Assembly: GCA_905221605.1 (NCBI GenBank)
Contig: CAJNDS010000280.1
Location: 1-62,000, forward strand
Reading direction: 5' to 3'
DNA length: 62,000 nt
DNA from: Symbiodinium natans
Taxonomy: Eukaryota > Sar > Dinophyceae > Suessiales > Symbiodiniaceae
The notes below the pieces were generated by a model that was not told where the DNA came from, searched no databases, and saw nothing but the letters and a program-made list of their open reading frames with translations. This document shows positions 20,561-30,900 of the stretch, piece after piece (within the stretch, counting starts at the first letter, position 1; every line of letters begins with the position of its first letter). The position numbers and the translations under genes are program-made.

Positions 20561-22672
20561 ATCTGGCTCGCCGCGGGACTTCTCCACATTCATGCGGCAG
20601 CTTTTGCACTTCGGAACGCTCGGCGGAGGGTTCAAGTACAAAGTGAAGTGACAGGCTCTCGCAAAGGGCCACCCACACTTCGTTTTCCAAGAGGCTGACG
20701 AGTTCCCGGCATGCTTGCCGAGGAGGTGAACAACTTTCGATCTCCCCGTTGCTCTGACCCATTTCGGTTTCTCAGTCTGAAGATCTTCGACGAGGACCGT
20801 CTGCGCTGGCGCCGACTCCTCTGCAGTGCGCTGTTCACAGGTGGCCGCAATCAAAGCCGGCTTCACTTTGGGCTGCGGAAGGAGCTGCTTGTCGCTTGCT
20901 GACTTCTTGGTGTCCGGGCGGTGGCTCCCTTCGTTCATAGGATGCCCTTCCCAGGCCTCTTCACCGTACTGGAACACTAAGTCTGAGTGCCACCTGCCTA
21001 AGTAGGTCACCTCGGCGATGGAGAGGCCCGCCCTGACATAGAACATCGCCCCCGAGCGTCGTGGGCTGTGCCCCCTGAGCGGGGTGCTCGCTGCCTTTGA
21101 CCACGAGGCCACCACCTTCTCCTTCGAAGCCTGGAGGCCTTCCGTCGAGCACGCAACCCAAGCTTTGGCACTGCGGTATCCCGGCAACGCCTTGTCTACA
21201 GCCGCCGCGAGATTCTTGACCAACTCCACAGGACACGTAGCCGGCGACGATCGACACGTGCAGCCCAGCGTGCGCCTGACTCCTTTGCCTGCTTGGTCGG
21301 TCTTGGACTTCTTGATGCGCAGCGTGACCTTTCGATCATCCCACTCGAGGTCTTCCCAGGTCAGCAGCACAAGTTCACATAGTCGAAGCATGAAGGCCAG
21401 GGCCAGGCAGTAGGTGAAGGTCGGGAAAGCCAGCTCCCCGACGACGAGGTCGTGGACCGCCGCGTCGATCGGGAAGTCTTCCACTTGGAACTCGGGCGCC
21501 CTGTTGGCCTTCGCCTTGTCCCTGCCCAAGGCCCGCTTTGTGATGTCAAAGGTCCTTTTGAGGGCCGGCGAGATCGGGAAGTCTCGCTCCACATGCGCCA
21601 GCTTGAGGGCCCCCAAGTATTGTTCCGCCGACTTGTACCCGGCGCTCAGCAGGGTTGCCCCGAACTCAATCACACTTTTCGGAGTAAGCGGGAAGGCATG
21701 ACCTCCTGAGGCGATGGCAGTCATCAACTCCAGGACGTCGGCTTCCTTGCGTGCCTGAGGCGCCTTGTTGGAGTCTGCAAAGAACTTACCCTCGAGGATC
21801 CGCACGGCCTCGGCCAAGGCCTCCTTGTTGCGGGCGACGTCGAGGGCCTTGTTGAACTTAGCACCTTTGTTGGTGGCCAAATGCCTGCATGCTTCTCCTA
21901 AGGGAGGCCGTGTTCTGGTAGCCGGCGAAGGCGTAGCTCGCGATGTGACGCTGGGCCCTGCGAACAATGCTGGCGATGGGCCCAAAGTAGCCTTGAGCTT
22001 GCGGTCATCCCCCAGCTTCCTGAGGGCCACGTCCGTGAAGTCTGGTAGCTTTCGGTGGCTTCCACCCTTCCCATTAACCTGGAGAGCGGCGCAGTTTGAT
22101 GGCCCAAAGCAAGCCCATAGCCCTGATCCGGGGTTTCGCCAAGTGTCTCCGGGGCCTTTGCGACCTCCTTCATCTTCAAGCAGGTTGCATGGTCCCATAT
22201 GCAGGCCTTTCTGGTATCTCTGACCCGCCTCCATGAAAAGCGCCTTGGAGCAGTGTTCGGCGAGGTTCGGCCCGCCCTGCCAGCGCAACATGCGCGGGCC
22301 TCCTTTGAGCTGGAGGTCTCTGAGGGGGCCTGGTTCGCAGACCTTCTGCGTGAAGCCCGACGCGGAGAGGTCAAAGTTCTGACCCACTGCCCCGACGCCG
22401 GGATCGACCGAGTCGTCCCTCCCCCGGCTCCTTGTTCTAGCCGGCGTCCTGGACCTCGATCTCTCCTCGGGCTTGGGCTCCTCCTTAGGTGGTCTCGACC
22501 TTCTTGTTGCAGGGGTCCTGGAGGAACCCAGCGCCGATGAAGAAGAAGGCACATTTGTCGCAACCGCACTGCCCAGCGAAGCCCCAACATGACGAGTCGC
22601 AGTGTGGCCCACGTCACCGCGGGCGGGAAGGTGCAGACTGTCCAGGCAGGGCACGCTCGCAGCAGGGGCCAT
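20504..22672 (-). CDS. Tyrosine recombinase of the DIRS-like element, 722 residues
   Basis: Residues 1-290 are a Ser/Arg/Pro-rich N-terminal region of unknown role. The catalytic domain has the first arginine in LRLCELVLLTWEDL (about 430), a lysine-rich KSKTD, the His-x-x-Arg box as GHSPRRSG (about 537), and GRWHSDLVFQY (about 563-573) with the second His/Trp position and the nucleophilic tyrosine. These are the R...H-x-x-R...H/W...Y residues of tyrosine recombinases. The C-terminus has a Cys cluster (CGW, then PKCKSCR) that may bind zinc. A purine-rich minus-strand tract (about 22770-22812) lies between RNase H and this frame. The enzyme inserts the circular DNA copy without duplicating target DNA. 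Confidence 0.88.
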   Translation of the reverse strand: MAPAASVPCLDSLHLPARGDVGHTATRHVGASLGSAVATNVPSSSSALGSSRTPATRRSRPPKEEPKPEERSRSRTPARTRSRGRDDSVDPGVGAVGQNFDLSASGFTQKVCEPGPLRDLQLKGGPRMLRWQGGPNLAEHCSKALFMEAGQRYQKGLHMGPCNLLEDEGGRKGPGDTWRNPGSGLWACFGPSNCAALQVNGKGGSHRKLPDFTDVALRKLGDDRKLKATLGPSPALFAGPSVTSRATPSPATRTRPPLGEACRHLATNKGAKFNKALDVARNKEALAEAVRILEGKFFADSNKAPQARKEADVLELMTAIASGGHAFPLTPKSVIEFGATLLSAGYKSAEQYLGALKLAHVERDFPISPALKRTFDITKRALGRDKAKANRAPEFQVEDFPIDAAVHDLVVGELAFPTFTYCLALAFMLRLCELVLLTWEDLEWDDRKVTLRIKKSKTDQAGKGVRRTLGCTCRSSPATCPVELVKNLAAAVDKALPGYRSAKAWVACSTEGLQASKEKVVASWSKAASTPLRGHSPRRSGAMFYVRAGLSIAEVTYLGRWHSDLVFQYGEEAWEGHPMNEGSHRPDTKKSASDKQLLPQPKVKPALIAATCEQRTAEESAPAQTVLVEDLQTEKPKWVRATGRSKVVHLLGKHAGNSSASWKTKCGWPFARACHFTLYLNPPPSVPKCKSCRMNVEKSRGEPDGLRIAGGDASRSSMGSAF

Positions 22673-22940
22673 GGATCAAAGGGCTCGGCCACTGCGGTGA
22701 GCCCTTTTAATGGGGCGGATAGCCAGCTCCATGGTCTGCGGCGATCCTCAAGTGAAGGCTGCACGGGCGGGTTCTCTCTCACACTCACTGTCCCTCTCCC
22801 TCTCTCACTCACTCTCTTCTCTTCATGGCCACACGAACTGAACATGACACAAACAGCTTACCACACGCACGAAACACTCCCGAAACTTTCCCGCAAAAAA
22901 TTGCTTTGTGTGAGTGTGTGTGCGTGTATGTGCCTCGGCA

Positions 22941-25373
22941 TTAGCCCTTAAGGGCAGCCCAGGACGCTCCCGCCTCAGCGGCGTCATGCGACCGAGCTAA
23001 GCCAAGCGAAAAGTCGCTCCTTCGGAGCTTGCTGGGTTTGGCCGTCTTGACCCCTTGGAGCTGGTTTGGCATTACACCCCTGGTGTCCGGTCTAGACAAC
23101 CAGTCTGCCAAAACATTGATTTTGCCAGGCACGTGGGAGAGAGCTATCTCGCCCATGTGAAGCTTTTCAAGAAGCAAGGCCATCTCTGCCGCGAGGAGGT
23201 TGAGCGCAGCTCACGACGAGGCCGCCTTCTCAAGCAATGCCAAAGCCACTGTGGAGTCGGAGCGGATGGCGAGCCCCACCTTGATGGTTGCCAGCAGGGC
23301 GCCCCACTCACGCAACGCCAAGAAGATCGCCAGGGCCTCCAGGAAGCCTTGACTCTTGTGTGACTTGTGGTGGAAACCCAGCAGTTCAGCGTCCTCACGG
23401 TCGACCTGGTACTCGTAGGCCTTGAGGGGAGTCCACGGGGATTGCGCCGTGGCGCGCACCAGCAGCAAGCCCCCGCACCCTTGCGGCGACGCATCCGTCA
23501 CGATCATGATGGACTCCGGTCGCTTCCACAGGGACAATGTGGTCCTCGGGCGCCTTTCCTTGAGCAGCGTAGCCAGCCAAGCCCGCGCCAGCTCGAAACG
23601 CTTGATGGGGACCAAATGGTCCTTTGGCCTGCTATCCACCCGGGCAGGTCTTCGGGACGCCTCAGTCCCTGATCTCACCTCCGCCTCGTGTGCCGTGATG
23701 GCCCCGTAGACGATGGAGACCGCCCACCTGGCTCTTTTGTAGATGCCGGCTGCCCAGGTCAACTTCCCGGCAAACGTTCTGAGTTGGCCCTGCGGGACCA
23801 TCCCCCCGGCTGCCCACTTTTCCAGCTTCTCCAGCAGTTCGTCGCGAAGTTTGTCGGGAACCTCATTGTCCAAGACTCCTTCCCGCCATCGCAAGGTGAA
23901 GTTCACCCCGATCCAGGTAATTTTGCATCCCCTGGCCCCTTTATGCCACGCCAGCCTGATGCCCAACGCCCCGAGAGTCAGAAGGATGAGGCTGAGGTTG
24001 CGGATGCGTCGCTGACGTGAGCCGACCAGGGCCATGAGTGGGTCGTCGATGTAGGTGGCCAGCTGCAATTCGGCTTGCCAAAACATGCCTTGCACCAACC
24101 TGGTCAGCAAGGCGGATAGGCGGCACATGACCAAAGGGGCACATTTGTGCCCGAAGAACATTGCCACGAAGACGTAGTAGTTCTTGTTGTCTCCGACTGG
24201 TGACAGGCACTGCTCGTGCTCTGAAGGGTGGACCGGGAAGTGGGTGAAGGCGTCTGTCAAGTCGGCTGCGACGAGCTCCGAGCCCCACTCCGCGGTTGGC
24301 TGCGACTCTGCCCGGTACCACTCCAGAAGTTGCGGCTCATGTGCTTTGAGGTCGGCCGCCATGGCGTATACGTCCTGCGGACGTGGCAGGACGATGCGCT
24401 CGGGACACCGGGCCCTCTGGTTCGCCCCTGAACGGAGCGCATCAACCACGATGCGGCGTTTGACTGTGCCGTCTGCCTTAGGCTTCATGAGCAAGCCTAA
24501 TTTCGAGACGACGGCCCCGGAGAAGTAGTTGGTCGCCTGTTCCTCGGATATTTTCTTAACGTATCCGAGGCCCATGAGCCTTTCCATTTCCTGGTTCGAG
24601 TCCAAGGGGTTGGAGGTAAAGGAGCGGTAGTTTTGCCTGGTTTCCCAGACCTGAGTCTCGGCTTTGGCTTCTTCCCACGCTTCGGGATTCTCATCCTTTG
24701 GCGGGAAGATACCCACCGAGGGTATGCCCATGTTGGCGCCCAGCGGTGCTCCATGCTTAAGCCACTCGATCACCATCTGGTCTGGGTCCTTGGCCTGCTG
24801 CGTCCAAGCCTCCAGCAAGGCCACGTGGACTGGCGTGTCGTAGTGGAGAAGGCTCTTCAGCAGCAGGGCCGGGCGCTCTGAACACGCCCGGAAGTGTGTT
24901 TCCAGCTCGCTCTTCCATTCGTCCACGTACGTCATCTTGAAGCCGTCCATGCCGTAGTGCTCCCCGGCGAGCGCTGCGCCCGGGAACTTGGCCGCGAACT
25001 TGTCGAAGATCCGGCTCACCTCCTGCCCCACTGTCCTGAGGCCTGGGACGTGCTCCAAAGCCCACACGGGGCGTCGCATGCCGCCGATGGCCTCCTTGTT
25101 CTCGCGATCTCTCCTGGCCTTCTTTGTGTCCTGCACCCTGAGGCTCCCGAAAGCGCCCTGTCCTCCACTCCAGTGCGCTTCTTCGATGATATCGGGCTTC
25201 TCGGTGATCTCGGGCTCGGCTGCCCGCTTGCCGGGCTGCCGTCTTTCCTTTAGCCAGGAAACCACCACCAACTTTGCATACTGGTGGCAGAGGGCAATCG
25301 GGTAGGCAGCTGAGTCCTTGGCTGCTTTGGCGCCGATGACTCTCGGTTTTCGACGCCTCTGCCGCATTGGCAC
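22941..25373 (-). CDS. pol: Reverse transcriptase and RNase H of the DIRS-like element, with one in-frame TGA
   Basis: The reverse transcriptase domain shows LVAADLTDAFTHFPV (first catalytic Asp), FFGHKCAP, and the YxDD box as TYIDDPL near residue 441. RNase H follows with IVTDASPQGCGG near 626, the acidic GFLEALAIFLAL, and RSDSTVAL. The frame meets a TGA at 23211-23213, yet protein-like sequence continues in the same frame through HVPGKINVLADWLSR, the normal end of RNase H, to a stop at 22941. So the full domain is present but for one stop codon, possibly a CGA-to-TGA change at a CpG. Upstream, the frame joins the methyltransferase region by a minus-one step. The product copies element RNA into DNA. 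Confidence 0.88.
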
Positions 25374-26032
25374 CTGCCCGAGAGGCTAGCAAGCCCCGAC
25401 AACTTTCCCACGAACCTCTGTGGCTTCCGGTAGGGTTGTTCTCCTTTGGCCGGGTCCGCATACACACAATTATTGAAGTCTGCGTACTCGATTTTCTCCT
25501 GGCTGATCCACTTTACAATCTCTGGCAAGAAGTATGCTGACCCTGCCTGCGGATGGTCGGTCTCGGGGGGATTCTCGAAGGTCACAGGCCTCTGCATCCC
25601 GTCCACGGCTTGGCTCGCCTCCACGGCCTCGAGAATCTGCACCGAGGTGACCGCATGCAGCGTGCCTCGATCTGCTTCATCTTGTTGCGCCCTCGAATTG
25701 CCCGGTAGCCCATAGATGAATTCTCGGGACCTGACAGGTCCCGGTTGACCTGCAGCCACTCTCCAACGAAGCCTAGTGAAGGTGGTACAGGGGAACCCGG
25801 CATGGGCCCCATGATACTGCCCTGACTTTGCTTTCTTCAGGATCTTGCGGACTAGGCTAGGATTCGTGAGGTCATCTCCCTTGCGGAGGTCGTAGGCCTC
25901 GACGGTCACCTCGATCCCAGCCGCCTTGGCCTCACTCAGGAGAGCCTCGCCTAGTTTATCACGTCCCCCACTGAACAAGTGCAGAAAGCACAGCGCAGCG
26001 CCGGCTGTCATGCCCATGTAGGCTCCCTGCAT
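25250..26032 (-). CDS. Methyltransferase-like domain at the start of the pol region
   Basis: Residues 17-25 read LHLFSGGRD, like the SAM-binding motif I of methyltransferases. Residues about 79-86 read GFPCTTF, like the catalytic Pro-Cys motif IV of cytosine-C5 DNA methyltransferases. Residues about 152-156 read FENPP, like the ENP/ENV motif that follows. DIRS elements usually carry a methyltransferase domain near reverse transcriptase, usually described as N6-adenine type; the PC motif here points to a cytosine-type or divergent enzyme. After about residue 218 the protein-like sequence continues in the reverse transcriptase frame, one base back, at about 25370; beyond that point this frame becomes basic and low in pattern before its stop at 25250. 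In the intact element it was probably one polyprotein. Activity is unproven. Confidence 0.68.
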   Translation of the reverse strand: MQGAYMGMTAGAALCFLHLFSGGRDKLGEALLSEAKAAGIEVTVEAYDLRKGDDLTNPSLVRKILKKAKSGQYHGAHAGFPCTTFTRLRWRVAAGQPGPVRSREFIYGLPGNSRAQQDEADRGTLHAVTSVQILEAVEASQAVDGMQRPVTFENPPETDHPQAGSAYFLPEIVKWISQEKIEYADFNNCVYADPAKGEQPYRKPQRFVGKLSGLASLSGRCQCGRGVENRESSAPKQPRTQLPTRLPSATSMQSWWWFPG

Positions 26033-26270
26033 GGCCCGTCAGCTCGCTCTGTTTTTGGGCTCCCTTCTCGACCGTCGTGCCAAAAGGGGCTCCCGGTGAG
26101 GTGTCATGCCCAGTGCCTTGTGTCACTTGTGTCACTCTGCAGCGGTTCCCTGCCACATGCCCTGCTTCAGCAGCAGAGAGAGAGGGCGAGAGAGCATGAC
26201 AAAGCGGGGGGAGGGCGAGAGGGAGAACGCCCAAAAAAAAAAAACGAACCCTTCATTTTTGGGCACAGTC

Positions 26271-27764
26271 CTACGCATGCTGCGGGCAGTCCTGACTACG
26301 ATGGCCGGGGCTCAGGCAAATCCTGCACTTGTGGATTCTCTTGACTTTGCCTTTGCACCCTTCACCCGGAGCACACCCAGCACAGGGACCCTTCGCCGCG
26401 TCCCAGCTGAAGCAAAGATCATCGCCGGCCTGGTCCTTGGCTTTGAGCACGCCAGCTTTCTCGCCCTTGTTCTCTTGCTTGCCCTTGCTGCCAGCGGATG
26501 CACGCCAAGCTTTGAGCTCCTCCTTGTCGGCTTGAATCTTGCGCTTCTTGGCCGCCCGCTTCTCCTTGGTGGTCCTTTTGAGGTTCGCCCCAGGATCCAG
26601 GATCTCCGTCCCTTGGGAGGCGGCAAAGGCTTCCTCAGGCGCTTTGGGCGTGCCCCTGCCACCGGAAGCCACCCAGGCGTTAGCAGGCGACCGGACCTGA
26701 TCTTCCCAGAAAGCCGTGTCATTCACAAGCTGGTGCAAGGCGGCGATCCATGGCCGATTGGCATCCCAAAGCTCTGGCGCCCCTTTGCCCGCAGCGATGT
26801 CAGCACTGATCCTCAAACGCACTCGGGCCCATTTCTCGCCCCTTGCCTTCTCATCGGCCAACACCACCAAATGCCAGGCCGTCGGGTAGAGCTTCACCAG
26901 GCGTTCTACATGTCTTTCGTATAGTTGTAGAGCTGCCAGCGGTAAGATGTCCAGCATGATCGCGGCCGTCTGGAAGACCCGCCAAGCAGCTAACCATTGG
27001 CTCCACGACGACGGCCCCGGCAGCTCCTTCGCGATGTATCCCCCGGCACCATCTGGGAACCACGCCCTAAACTTGCTCGCCCGCAGCGCACGGCGACCGT
27101 AGGGCTGCCACACCCCCAGGTCCACATACGGCGGCAGGTCCAGCGTGTGCACCCGCTTGTTCAGCGCCGAGAGCTGTTCCACAGTGCAATCTTCCTCCTC
27201 CTGGGGCGGGCCTCCCATGATTTTGAGGTACCTCTGGTACCAACCATCAGCTTTCGCCAGACTTTCTGGCACGAACTCGCTGTCATCTGACTGGTCGATG
27301 ATCGAAGACATTTTGATACCCCGCTCTTTCAGGGCAGGCGGCGGGGCGGCAGCTGCAGCTGGCGCGGCCACTGCCCGTTTGACCCAGGGGTCCACATCCT
27401 GCCAGTCAGCATAGTTGCCCCCCCCTCTTGTATGGACGATCCTGCACGCTAAGCGCCACACCAACCCAATTTGGACGGCATGAGCTGGTGACAAGGCCGC
27501 AGCGGCCACTCCCATGCGTGTCAACATGATGTTTTCAGTAAGAGCTTCTGCCGGCAGCGCGCTCAGAATGCGCATGTCCGGCTGCCCCACCTGCATATGA
27601 AAGGCCTGCCAGGGCTCATCTGCCAACCCATACCACCTTCGGAGTTCATCGAGAGTGGTGAAGGCTGTTGCCTCAGCTTCCGGAGGAAACAAGCTCATCC
27701 GGCCGCGCGCCCCGGCATGCCACAGGACCCAAAAAGTTTCAGCAGCCCCCTCGGAGCTGGGCAT
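26271..27764 (-). CDS. gag: Gag-like protein of the DIRS-like element, 497 residues
   Basis: This first frame of the element starts within repeat A1. The N-terminal two thirds are mixed helical sequence without a named domain. Residues about 390-450 are strongly basic and Lys-rich. The C-terminus (about 480-495) carries a CCHC zinc knuckle (CRICLSPGHRSQDC, spacing C-x2-C-x4-H-x4-C), the RNA-binding hallmark of retroelement Gag proteins, preceded by further cysteines. The role is packaging of element RNA. About 240 bases, including an A12 run near 26233-26244 and purine-rich repeats, separate it from the next frame. Confidence 0.82.
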   Translation of the reverse strand: MPSSEGAAETFWVLWHAGARGRMSLFPPEAEATAFTTLDELRRWYGLADEPWQAFHMQVGQPDMRILSALPAEALTENIMLTRMGVAAAALSPAHAVQIGLVWRLACRIVHTRGGGNYADWQDVDPWVKRAVAAPAAAAAPPPALKERGIKMSSIIDQSDDSEFVPESLAKADGWYQRYLKIMGGPPQEEEDCTVEQLSALNKRVHTLDLPPYVDLGVWQPYGRRALRASKFRAWFPDGAGGYIAKELPGPSSWSQWLAAWRVFQTAAIMLDILPLAALQLYERHVERLVKLYPTAWHLVVLADEKARGEKWARVRLRISADIAAGKGAPELWDANRPWIAALHQLVNDTAFWEDQVRSPANAWVASGGRGTPKAPEEAFAASQGTEILDPGANLKRTTKEKRAAKKRKIQADKEELKAWRASAGSKGKQENKGEKAGVLKAKDQAGDDLCFSWDAAKGPCAGCAPGEGCKGKVKRIHKCRICLSPGHRSQDCPQHA

Positions 27765-27856
27765 TCTTCGAGCTCCTTCGGCTGCGAGGCTTGCTGCAAG
27801 TCCCCCCCTGCCCCCCAGGCATGCTCATGCCACTCACGCATTTCATGCGTTTCACG
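27725..27856 (-). repeat. Terminal repeat A1 of the DIRS-like element
   Basis: This 132-base repeat matches A2 except for five bases (CTAAT) missing here. It contains a perfect dyad, ACGCAT-3-ATGCGT, at 27836-27850, close to the outer edge. That is where a recombinase or its nicking partner would act, so the dyad is a candidate recognition site (inference). The Gag start codon at 27764 lies inside this repeat. Confidence 0.92.
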
Positions 27857-27953
27857 AAAAACGACCCCCCAAACTCTGAAATCGGAAACATGTACCTATG
27901 TGCTGCACTGTGTTTCAAACCCCCGACCCGACCCTCAATCATAATCCCTCATA

Positions 27954-30900
27954 CTAATAGCGCTCTCGAGCTCTGAGGAACACCATGTTGGGATCGGAGA
28001 TTTGGAGATCCATGGCCGCCAGCCAGTTGACAATCTCAGGGTCAGTCATCCTTGGAAAGCCCAACTGCTTGAGGATATCCAGTCTATCTTGAGAAAGGGG
28101 GGGATGTTAGAGTCTGTGAGAATTGGATGATTTTGGGATGGGAGGTTGAGGGCGTTTGGGCTTGAGAATTTTTGACAGTTCTGCGGTTGCGGGCTTGGCC
28201 TTTGAGGTCTCTGGGACATTCGTCCGAAACCCAAGTGGGTGGTTGGGAAGGTTATGAATACATGACTGCCTGCATGACTCGCTCATCGCCTCTGTCGATG
28301 CAAGCCCGAATTTCCAAAGCGAGGCGCACTTGGATGAACTCCTCACGGTCTAAGACACCGTCGCCTGTCTCATCCGCTGCCTGCCAGGGACAAGAGTTCA
28401 GAGACCGAGACACCACCCAGTGAATTAGTCAGCCGAGAGTTGCCTGGGCAAAAGTCGAGAACTGGGCTCCTGCAACTGACCTTCACCTATCGAAACATGG
28501 AAGCAGGAACGTGGCCTAGATCTGGCCTTAACTTTAAACGCAAAATCTGGAGCCTCGAACAGCGACTTCATCTTCTTGATGTGCTGGTGACGCTTCTTCT
28601 CTGTGTTGCCTTGGCTCGCATCTGCTCGCATCTGCGAGCATCTTCACACGTAACCTATTTGACAACTTGAACCGCGCGTGCGCAGCCGTATGCTGTGCTG
28701 AATGTGTTTCGCATCTGTGGTGCTCCGGCAAAAACCTGCGAAGCATTCTGTCAAGTCGGGACGAGCAATATTATTTTGGGCGTTCCGGATCGGTTGATTT
28801 GCCGAGCTGCGCATCATGATCTTGTCATCATTATCCGCTGCCTGGAAGGTCTCCTTGAGGAACACGCCGTTGATCACAGCAATCAGGGCATACCCAATGG
28901 TGATCTGAGGCAGATTGGCAACCTTCCTGAACCCCCCTTCCTCACCCTGCTGCTGTGCTCAGAACCTCATGGAGCCTATGGGGTAAACCTGAACCCATGA
29001 ATCCCCGCCCCGAAGACGCTGGCTTACCAAAGCCCCAACCGTGGCACAGCTTTGTGGATGATGGACTTTTTATGCCGCGTCGGCAAAGCGATCAATATGT
29101 TTTTGGCGTTGATGGCCGGTCGCCTGTAGACGAGCCTGAAACCGTCGTCGGCCGGCCACCAGTGGTAGCCACCTGCCCAGCGTTGCACAAGCCAAGGTAG
29201 TCGTCGTCGAGGGCGGCTTGCAAAGCCCCACGTCGCACGACGAACGGGTTGACTGGGCTGCCCTCTCCAGAAGGCCCAGCTGCAAAGAAGAAACGGTGCC
29301 TGAACCCTTTGTCACCTACAGCTGCGAAGTCTCGAGCAGCACCAAAGGCGTCGGCCGTGCCTTCCGCTATGCAACAACTAAAAGACAACCAACAGTACCT
29401 GGTACTGCGCGAGCCAATAATCAGCTAAAGCTGGAGAATGATAGAGACGCAGAGCTTGCAAAGACCATGATGATGCACCAAGGTCTTCGCAAGGTCTGCG
29501 TGTAATCATATGAAGGCAAGGCCTGCCTTGCCGTCCACGTACGCTCGCGAGGGTCCCGAGTTGCTCCGGCTCTGCGTGGTGTCCACATGCACGCATGCGA
29601 TGGACGTGAGCAGGTTCTCCACCTGCAAATGAAGCTCCTCGACCCTGCTCTTCTCAGAAAAGACCTCCGTGATGATCGACGTCAAAGTCGAAGAAGGACC
29701 TCCTCGAGCCCTTCGGAAGAGTACTACCACCCAGAGGGTCTTGAGAAGATCCTTCAGCACATCAGCGACCTGATGGAGCTCGGCTACATGGATGTTCACC
29801 GCGTGCGTGGAGAGCTGTGGGACGAGTGGAAAAACTGTCCCCTCTGACGTGGCCGCTGGGCTGCTCTGTCCAGTCATGGCAGTGTCCTGTGATGCCGGCT
29901 CTGTCAGAACTCAGCATGAGCACTTGGAGCTTCTGTTGTGCTCGAGGCTGGCAGGAGCAGACGCCGTCGCTGCCTCACAGCATGCTCCTCACTGGAGACA
30001 GAGTCTACTGTGGCATGAAACACTTCGATGCTCCAGCGTTTCCCAGGCTCCAGAACAGGAGCGAGTCTGGGTCCGAGCCAAGCAGCCTCGTTGGCCTCCT
30101 GTAAGCTCCCCTGCATCTTGGATGAGGGGATCTGTTGTCTGTCTCAGCCTCTCTTCCATGGCTAATCCTAGAAGCAATCCGAAGGTCCTAAGCTGGGAGC
30201 ACTCACTCGGCTCTGCCTTCTCGTCTTCCTCTGTAAGCCACTGACTGAACGACGAGCTAGAGCTCGTGAGCTGCAACACACCCTCTAGGAGGCGTGCACC
30301 TACAGAACCGTCCAATCCTCTAAGTGGCCTTGTGGATGATGGAGAAGGCACAGAAGGCTTCGGCAACGTGATCCTGCAACAGCCTGTGCGCCGCAGTGAC
30401 GTAGAACCCAACACTACACCGTGACTGAGGGACATAGGGGCCAGAGGTTTCGGGCCGCAAAAGGAGATGAGCAGAAAAAAACGTTTAGTGTGACAGCCAG
30501 GAGGCCGTGCCACAGGCGGCCAGTTTCCAAGAGTAATCTCCTTGGCAGAACCAAAGTCTTGGCTGCACTGCTGCGAAGAACTACAGAACGTCTGCACCAG
30601 CGGGAAGTTGTCGGTGAATGGTCCGCAGCTTGATGTTGCGTGCCATATTTCACAAGTATAGCACAGCATCAACATGACTCTTTGCTTGGCAGTGACGCTT
30701 ACGAGCATCCCTAGGAAGCTAGCGAGAACATGCGAGAACCACCACACCATCCCGCACAGCATTGTGCAGATTGCCGAAGTTTTGGCTGAGCATCAAACAT
30801 TGTCAATAAACATCTTGAGCAGGTTCCGAAGTAGAGGAAGAGCTCCAAGTTGTTTTGGGTGGAAATTTGGTTCGCCAAGTTGAACTCAATGGTGTCGGAC

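Larger units (their letters stand above)
20146..27856 (-). mobile_element. Near-complete DIRS/Ngaro-like tyrosine-recombinase retrotransposon with split direct repeats
   Basis: On the minus strand the element runs 27856 to 20146 (about 7.7 kb): repeat A1 (27856-27725), a Gag-like frame (27764-26271), a methyltransferase-like region (26032-25250), reverse transcriptase and RNase H (25373-22941), tyrosine recombinase (22672-20504), then repeats B1 (20560-20428), A2 (20428-20292) and B2 (20278-20146). The order A1 - genes - B1 A2 B2 is the split direct repeat design of PAT/Ngaro-type elements in the DIRS order, which insert through a circular intermediate using a tyrosine recombinase instead of an integrase. 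There are no LTRs, no integrase and no obvious target-site duplication, as expected. B1 and B2 are identical over 133 bases and A1/A2 differ only by a 5-base indel, which suggests a recent insertion. The reading frames carry one in-frame stop and one frame change, so this copy may not be autonomous. Confidence 0.92.

Noticed and set aside
23055-24528. Several plus-strand open frames
   Set aside because: They lie opposite the reverse transcriptase/RNase H frame, which carries the catalytic motifs; these are shadows.
26106-26924. Plus-strand open frame of 272 codons
   Set aside because: It is antisense to the Gag frame of the retroelement and has no domain; a mirror of GC-rich coding sequence.
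20146-27856. Reading the element as an LTR retrotransposon
   Set aside because: There is no LTR pair in the usual outer positions, no integrase and no target-site duplication; the recombinase and split repeats fit DIRS/Ngaro.
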